Position numbers and translations under genes: made by a program. 64,000 nucleotides of DNA from Ephydatia muelleri (lineage: Eukaryota; Porifera; Demospongiae; Spongillida; Spongillidae), in the NCBI GenBank assembly GCA_013339895.1, contig JABACO010000001.1:29180898-29244897 (forward strand), written 5' to 3'. This document shows positions 57,783 through 64,000 of the stretch, in pieces (the first letter of the stretch is position 1; every line of letters begins with the position of its first letter). The notes below the pieces were generated by a model that ran no database searches, was not told the DNA's origin, and saw only the letters and a program-made list of their open reading frames with translations.

Positions 57783-58683
57783 GGTACGTTAGTTGATGAA
57801 ACGAATATCACACCCCGTGAGGTTGTCAAGGGAGGTTCCTTAGGACAGGGGACAGCAGTGGACGGAGAGTTTGACCTTGATTTGATCATCATCACGGAAG
57901 GTACAGGGAGCTGGCTGGGGAGGGGAGTCTTATTAGCATTGTCTAAACCACTACATGATTATATACTCCTTCTCAGACATTACATTGAAACAAATTATGC
58001 CAGACAGCAATAGTGAACCAGATTTCAGCTATTGGCTCAATCAACTTAAAAGATATCTCCATGCAACATTGGCATCTGCCTGCAGAATTTTAACAGTCAC
58101 TAAGCATGCTGTGATATTTGATTATTTTGGAAAAACCCAAGGCACTGGTGCCATCAAAGTGGACATGCTGATTAGCCCGTATGTGCAGAACCTACGGGAG
58201 CTATATTACTTCCTGCATCACTTGAAAGAAGAACTCCAACACAAGCTAAGTATGAAATGAGCACAAAATACGAACACCATTTCTAAAACAAAAACTGCCG
58301 AAGATTGGGGAATAACATACCGTGATATGAATTTTAGAGGGATTTTGATACCTGGATTAAGAATGAAAAATATGTGTAATTCAACTGATAAAATGCATTA
58401 TATTTATATATAGCTTCTCGGTGTGCACTAGCAAATGGCAAGTTGAATTCGTTTCTGGCCAGCCAAATGAGGTAGGTTTGCACGCTCAGCATATGATACG
58501 TATTGTACATAATTGGTTCATACGTACATGTAGGTGAAGGACCTCATCCGAAAAATGAAGATGTGGCGAAATAACATATGGACAAATCCACGTACTAGGC
58601 CCAAGTCATATCTGATATCACTGCTCGTAATAAAAGCCTTTGAAAAGGCCAAGGAGAGTGGATCATCAAGTGCTAAAGAGTAA
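57783..58683 (+). pseudogene. OAS-like nucleotidyltransferase, copy 3
   Basis: Exons A 57783-57900, B 57977-about 58241, C about 58416-58473 and D 58534-58683 have the same motifs as the best copy (VKGGSLGQGT, FDLDL, IKVDML, KSYLISLLVIKAFE). A 4-base addition at the exon B donor (AACACAAGCTAAGTATG instead of AACACAAGTATG) moves the GT and breaks the phase, or extends B to a stop at 58260. No C-terminal exon was found in the 5 kb downstream. All three acidic active-site residues remain. It is probably a pseudogene, but much less damaged than copy 1. Confidence 0.7.
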
Positions 58684-58712
58684 TATTCAACACGTCACGT
58701 GAATAATAATGT

Positions 58713-58948
58713 ACGGGATCGTTTCCGCGAATAAACAACCTAGCCCACGTTTTTTCAATCTAAGCCTGAAATGTACTCTACACAGTGATTCTTATACACT
58801 GAGAATCGGAGTATTTATCATGGATTTGTAATTACAAGGCAGTGAATTGTAATCAGCCATACATAATACGCAAGATCTACATTACTATTGTGTGTACTGA
58901 AAAATTTACAATGTATGCGCTAGGTCCCTTTTCGCGGAAACGATCCAT
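58713..58948. repeat. MITE, GGGATCGTTTCCGCG family, copy E
   Basis: Very similar to copy A and at the same place relative to OAS exon D. The right end lacks one C (CGATCCATAT). Confidence 0.75.
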
Positions 58949-59228
58949 ATGTTCTGCATACATTTGACAATACTGGGCTCATGCTTTATTTCTAAAGCCT
59001 TGATTGTCTGACGGTATGCAATGTTCTCTGAAAAGTTGCTATCATTGATCATTCCCACACAATGGTGTGAGAAGTTGCTAAACAGATACAGAAGATTTTT
59101 TGGTTAACAGCATCCCACATACCTGTATATAATTGTGTCTAACCCACAATGAAGCCTTGTTGTAAATGTTTTAGTCAATTTGTACCTACGGTATGTAATA
59201 TGGTTATGGCTGCATGTAGCCGTACAGT

Positions 59229-59698
59229 GAAACAGTACAAGTACCATGACACCATCATCATGACAAATTTATGTTGAATTGCTAGTAAGTGTTATCAATT
59301 GCAGTAAAGATCCATAATAAAATCACCTGTACACATCCTCAAGGATTTAGCTACCTTTACACTTCTTTATGGTACAACATATCTTGTGTTGTACAGTGTA
59401 GAACACACTATTTATTGGACACTGGAAAAGTGTTATGCCAGTTTAACACTTCCTAAAACCAGTTTAACACCTACAATCTGAGAGCTAATTACAGAGATGT
59501 GCAAAGCACCACCATCCACACACTCAAAAGACCAATTGCTGAAATGTTGACATTAATTCCATCACATCCAAAGCCAAACAACTAGTTCACTCCAGTCTGT
59601 ACACTATCATAGGTGAGAGCCCTGACACCCTGAAGGTGAACTAAGCAGGTGGAGCTGTTATCCTATGTGTGGTGGTATCCCCACAATCTCTTTCCTGT
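59229..59698. other. No gene recognised
   Basis: The mirror-segment similarity ends near 59228. The stretch contains a few short related AACAC-type boxes (CAGTTTAACAC at 59440 and 59461) but no domain. Confidence 0.4.
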
Positions 59699-60141
59699 CC
59701 AGCCTCACTGGTGCCATGTCTTCCCTCTCCAGCCTCACTGGTGCCATGTCTTCCCTCTACAGCCTCACTGGTGCCTTGTTTTCCCTCTACAGCCTCACTG
59801 GTGCCATGTCTTCCCTCTCCAGCCTCACTGGTGCCATGTCTTCCCTCTACAGCCTCACTGGTGCCATGTCTTCCCTCTCCAGCCTCACTGGTGCCATGTC
59901 TTCCCTCTACAGCCTCACTGGTGCCTTGTTTTCCCTCTCCAACCTCACTGGTGCCTTGTCTTCCCTCTCCAGCCTCACTGTGTGTCCGTCATATTATTCC
60001 TCTTCTTCCCCACATCACAGCCCTCAAGGTGTACCCTCAGTACCCTCATCACTGCACCAGGGTGTGAAGACCAAGTTGAAGACCATCACAGATGCCCTCC
60101 CCCCTGACCTGCAGATGAGGCTGTGTGGAGTAGTGGCCTGA
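59665..60141 (+). CDS. Repeat-containing frame over a 30-bp minisatellite (doubtful gene)
   Basis: A 158-codon frame reads MCGGIPTISFL, then about nine 10-residue repeats of the type SSLTGAMSSL/SSLTGALFSL, then a non-repetitive tail ending KTITDALPPDLQMRLCGVVA. Because the DNA unit is 30 bp and lacks stops in any forward frame, two other frames are also open across it, so openness is weak evidence. No domain is recognised and no promoter or splice signal supports it. The tail beyond the repeats is the only hint of real coding. Confidence 0.22.
   Translation: MCGGIPTISFLSSLTGAMSSLSSLTGAMSSLYSLTGALFSLYSLTGAMSSLSSLTGAMSSLYSLTGAMSSLSSLTGAMSSLYSLTGALFSLSNLTGALSSLSSLTVCPSYYSSSSPHHSPQGVPSVPSSLHQGVKTKLKTITDALPPDLQMRLCGVVA
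59699..59987. repeat. 30-bp minisatellite
   Basis: About 9.5 tandem units of CAGCCTCACTGGTGCCATGT plus CTTCCCTCTC. Variants alternate CTCTCC/CTCTAC and CATGTC/CTTGTT in a partly regular pattern, suggesting 60-bp higher-order duplication. Confidence 0.95.
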
Positions 60142-60499
60142 CACCTCCTCCCCAGACCTTCAGCCTTGATACTCTTCCTCAGACCCCTACTTGTGATGAG
60201 TGCGTGGGGGTGAGGGAGGGAGGAGGCAGAAAGGAATGTTGTTTCAGTGTATTGGTGTCTCCATCTCTGTGTTGTGATATATGTATGTGGTGGTGAATAT
60301 TCTGTGGTTGTGTGCTCAGTTATTTGTCTTGAAAGTGTTATGTCCAAAAGGAGAAGTACACATGATGTATATGCATGCACCTCATCCCCAGCACACAACA
60401 CCTACTTTTAAGTGGTTTGGCATGGTCTATGGTACATTTCAATTTTTATTTAAACATAATAAGAGTGTGACAGCAGGATCTGCAGCCTTTGTCATCCAG

Positions 60500-60717
60500 C
60501 TAGCGATGGGATGTGTGCAGAGCAGGTCACAAATGTGGTTGAGAGGCATGGGTGCTGGGGTGCAGAGGCCAAGTGGGCTCTATCACTGCTTGCCTCTCGT
60601 TTAGCCATGTGGCCAAAGTTCACAGCAATTGAATCCCTCAATGGACGACTGATATTGACCCCTGTCATGGCCAATGTGAGGGCATTGTGCTTGCTGTTGT
60701 ACGATAATGCGCTCTAA
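60500..60717 (+). pseudogene. LINE reverse-transcriptase C-terminal remnant
   Basis: The frame VTNVVERHGCWGAEAKWALS, LLASRLAMWPKF and GRLILTPVMANVRALCLL aligns with the ESYGAWGSEA...RLNMTLVRANARALLL domain at 22415. Upstream polymerase sequence is absent. Confidence 0.6.
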
Positions 60718-60729
60718 TTAAAGCAGGAA

Positions 60730-63076
60730 AAACACCCGCGAAGGCTCATCCCTGAACTATGTCGGTTAGTCTTCAAACTAAGAGCACCCTCCAATGAACA
60801 GTAGGGTGGAGCATAGTGCCATCTCATCTGATTACAGTCTCTGGGCTGGGTGACAGGAACTGGAGGGGGCGTGACCATAAAATACGGGTGAGCACAGATT
60901 CTTGTTGATCTCGCGAACAAAAAGTTAATTTGTAAACCTTTTGTAATTAATCTCCGTTAGAGAGCATTGCAGATGTGAAGTCTAGTTGTGTTTCTATTAT
61001 CCCCATCCACCATATCCTCCTACCATTACTACAACGTGGAGTGTGACGCTGTGCTGAAAATATTTTGGTGACGTCCGTTGAAATTCACGGCACTAAATAC
61101 ATGTCATATGTTTCGAGCGTCCATATATATGGTGCATTGATGGTTGTACTTGTACCAGTAAAAGGGCCCCAATGGTATCTAGCTTCAGGTGTTGCGTCTA
61201 GGCCCAAAGCGCGTAGTGCAATTCTCTATCCACAAGCAGAACTGAATTAGTAGCAAGTTTATTGTCTTGATGTTTAGAGCGGAAAATGTGGTCCCGGAAT
61301 TCAAGTGTTTATTAATGAGCGTTAGTCTCTTTCCCCCCACCTTCCACCCTCTCACCCTACCCCCTTCCTACCTCCTTCCCCATGACATATTGTATGGTTT
61401 AATAATCAAGCAATGACAACGACATTAAAATTACAACCTTTTCATCACTTCATGACAAAATTTTGATTAAAAAAAACGACACTGCAGCTTCATTATTGGT
61501 TGTGCTGAGGCCCACATTAACATCACACTAATCTCCCATCCAGTGATGAGATCTACATAGCACCATCTGGTGTGCAAAAGGAAAGGATGAAGGTAATCAA
61601 GATTGCATGTGATGTCACATGACATCACTTTCCTAATAATCATGGACAACTTCCCAACCAGTCAGATGATATGTGACATCACTGGAAGAAACATCTCTTC
61701 CCCAGCCCCAAGGTAAGTGAGCCAAGGTTCTGACAGCTGTATGTTTGTATTTCACAAAACATTTCATGCATTTCATCAGTTCATTCATTTCAGTATATGT
61801 TTGGCTCACTAATTGTGAAAAGTTTGACCACAAATGAAACAATGCTGTGGCAATGAAGCTTTGAGAGTTGTGACACTTCTTCTGAGGCTTCGGTTGGTGT
61901 AATAGCATGGTCATTGCTTCTGCTGTCCTCAAGACATGCAACATTTTCCCTATATTTGAGAACGTACAACTTCATAAAGTTTGAATTTTTTTTTGACAAA
62001 CCACAATGTGGGTTGTTCTGACACTAGTTTTAGCAGTTTCCAGGAAGGGCTGCAACTAGGTTCCAATACTCTCTTGAATAGAGACCATCTTTCCAGAAGC
62101 ACGCTTAGAAGCTACAATACTGAAATAAATGTAGCACTTTAATCAATGTGCAACTTACCTCAATAGTATCAACCGCTTGTGATACAGATAGCTGGACTGA
62201 GACCAACACCAATAAAGTGCATTCCACACCAAATGGGAGTTAACCATACTGGTATTCGAGAATGGCCGGCTCCAGATCGACACACTATACTCGTACATCG
62301 CAACCCCCTCAACAGAGACATAAAACACACATAAGTAGACGTACGCTACGTTTCTACGAGTAATCTCCCCTCATCCACTTTCGATCCACACACGACAAAG
62401 TTGGTAGGAAACTTGCTCCTAATGGAATGCAACTGTTGGACGGCAAGTTGTCACGTATGACACCTCATGAAACAGAAGCGTGAAGAAAGAAGTTGGTTAT
62501 TCTTGTAGGCCTTGCTCGAACCAGAGATAGTATATTATTCTCTGCTCGAACAACACCCATTATACTCTAATCGATGCGCCTTAAAACTCACTTGACGTTG
62601 ATATCACAATTCAATAACAAGAAATATTGCAGTCATAACTACTAGGTGGTATACGGTAGTATGATATCTAAGGTAGTATCTATGATGATACTTAGCTTGC
62701 TGGCATAAATCCTCCACATAAATCATGATGATACATTGGGTTGTAAGTCGGCTGCTGAATTTCTGCGCCCATAAAGTACCGACGAAGCTATGGCCATCCG
62801 TTAGGTTCGCTTCACAGTCGGCGGCCGGATCCCTCGAAGGCCAGGGTTCTCTCCCTCGCCAGCCCAAAGCACTATTGATATCATGGTTTATGTAAAAGTG
62901 ATATTCAAATGCTGTTCCAGGATTCTATCAACCAGTTCCATGTTACTATATCAACATTGAGCCATTCATGATATATTATCAGTATTGAATCATGTTTCAT
63001 ATCATTCTTGAATCAGAGTTTTTGTCCTTGTTCCAAATATAGATAACGAATGGCTTTAAATGGTTGAATTAGGGTT
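60730..63076. other. No gene recognised
   Basis: Intergenic DNA with a pyrimidine-rich stretch at 61330-61382. Frames such as those at 61633-61944 and 62604-62867 (minus) show no domain. No tRNA-like fold was recognised by eye. Confidence 0.4.
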
Positions 63077-63100
63077 CAGTGGCGGCTGAGGACATTTATG

Positions 63101-63136
<36 letters not shown>

Positions 63137-63770
63137 AAAGATAATTATATTCATGAAAATTATTCAAGCACGTGACATATACGTGATATAGCACCAAAAG
63201 TGTCAATGAGCTAGCTACTGTTCTGGATATGAATATGTTATGCTATAATTGATCCGCTGCCGGCGTGGCGCGACTCAGTGGCGTATCCAGAGAGGGTGCT
63301 CCGGGTGCTTGAGCACCCCCCTCGGCCTTAGGTGGTAAAATTATTAAATATTATACTTTGTATTATTAATAATTAGTCGCCGCGTATGTCGATTTTAAAG
63401 CACTTCCTAAAATCGAAAGTAGTGCCACCAAGTGCCGCGACCTCATTGGCTGTTTCAAGCGATGCAGCCAATATAGGTAAAATTCTCTGCCTGCGTTATC
63501 GGTATCGGACCTGAAGCGGAATGGCCCCCCCCCCCCCCCACTTTTCGTATATCGGACCTGAAGCGCCCCCCCCCACTTTTTGTATGGGGCCTGACCTTAA
63601 GCACCCCTCTCGCTGAAATCCTGGATACGCCACTGCGACTGGTGATTTCTTAATGAATTCTCGATTAATTAAATGCACTACCTGTTTGTTAGGATGGGAG
63701 GGGCTGAGCCTCCCCCCCCCCCGTTGCCAATATTGGAGGTGCTCGAGACCCCCCCCTTCCGCCGCCACTG
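63077..63770. mobile_element. Outer small element, CAGTGGCGGC ends with G run
   Basis: Left CAGTGGCGGCTGAGG and right CGCCGCCACTG are inverted repeats. Flanks GGGTT and AGGTT suggest a 5-bp duplication with one change. A homopolymer of about 30 G lies near the left end (63104-63134) and C runs near the right (63713-63757). No coding capacity. It hosts the inner element. Confidence 0.68.
63276..63635. mobile_element. Inner small element, CAGTGGCGTATCCAG ends, CGACT duplication
   Basis: Left CAGTGGCGTATCCAG and right CTGGATACGCCACTG are perfect inverted repeats. CGACT flanks both sides (63271-63275, 63636-63640). C runs of 9-15 lie at 63523-63538 and 63566-63574. The family is related to the outer element and to 13571-14777. 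Confidence 0.8.
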
Positions 63771-64000
63771 AGGTTCAAGTTCAATACTGTACCTACCTAA
63801 TGATGTCAGGTTTTCAATATTTCTTAGCGTAACTGTACAAATGACATGCATTCCGGTGTTGCAGTATGGCGTCGTTGAGTTCAAGATGCGTAATCACCGT
63901 TGGGATGACTCTGGGATGCCCTGTCCACTGGTAAAAACCATTATGATCCGAAGTGTGTGCATATAGACAACATGGTAAGCATACTTTGGTGTGTGTGGAG

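Noticed and set aside
59699..59987. 30-bp repeats considered as a CRISPR array
   Set aside because: No unique spacers; ordinary minisatellite.
62604..62867. Minus-strand 87-codon frame considered as a gene, and the GGCGAGGGAGAGAACCC stretch as a tRNA-like arm
   Set aside because: No domain, and no cloverleaf could be drawn.

Overview
This is a window of eukaryotic, almost certainly animal, DNA. It best fits a sponge: the one intact multi-exon gene has GT-AG introns of only about 40-85 bp, there are 2'-5'-oligoadenylate-synthetase (OAS) type nucleotidyltransferase exons, and there are many transposon families. Host identity is inferred, since no rRNA or mitochondrial marker is present. The sequence has one 1,000-N assembly gap (18375-19374).

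Region 1 (1-12765): an OAS-like exon set is split by a hAT element, followed by a fold-back repeat carrying a second copy of that hAT. This second hAT is itself split by a 4,334-bp transposon (7936-12269). That transposon encodes an apparently intact, 12-exon, about 917-aa RAG1-like protein with RAG1-type N-terminal zinc modules, a RING finger, and a D-D-CxxC-HxxxxH-E core. This is the main find.

Region 2 (12766-20765): several MITEs, a decayed Ginger-type integrase transposon, a ~143-bp satellite, a (CCCT)n tract and the gap.

Region 3 (20766-32830): a large inverted repeat (arms 20766-23624 and 29863-31650) surrounds the best OAS-like gene (minus strand, 21409-26841). Its five recognisable exons stay in phase. 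A Merlin/ISXO2 transposase remnant split by a 1-kb hAT-like element lies upstream, and LINE remnants lie around it.

Region 4 (33008-38229): a young Ty3/Gypsy element whose integrase precedes reverse transcriptase (Gmr1-like order), with near-identical 274-bp LTRs. Region 5 (38556-39760): a secreted, ConA/LamG-like gene, partly broken, with a clear TATA box. Region 6 (39760-46220): AT-rich DNA with a degenerate GAAATTTC-motif array and no credible gene.

Region 7 (46222-59228): an inverted, diverged copy of the region-3 segment, swollen by nested insertions. A Merlin remnant is split by a hAT-like element, that by a Ginger element (CCGG duplication), and that by a 6.1-kb CACTA/Plavaka-like element (TA duplication). 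A third, damaged OAS exon set follows. Region 8 (59229-64000): a 30-bp coding-type minisatellite, a LINE 3' remnant, little-structured DNA, and nested small elements with long G runs.

Overall the window is a transposon-dense accessory region. Nearly all coding capacity belongs to mobile elements. The plausible host genes are the OAS-like family, apparently spread by segmental duplication, and the secreted ConA-like gene.
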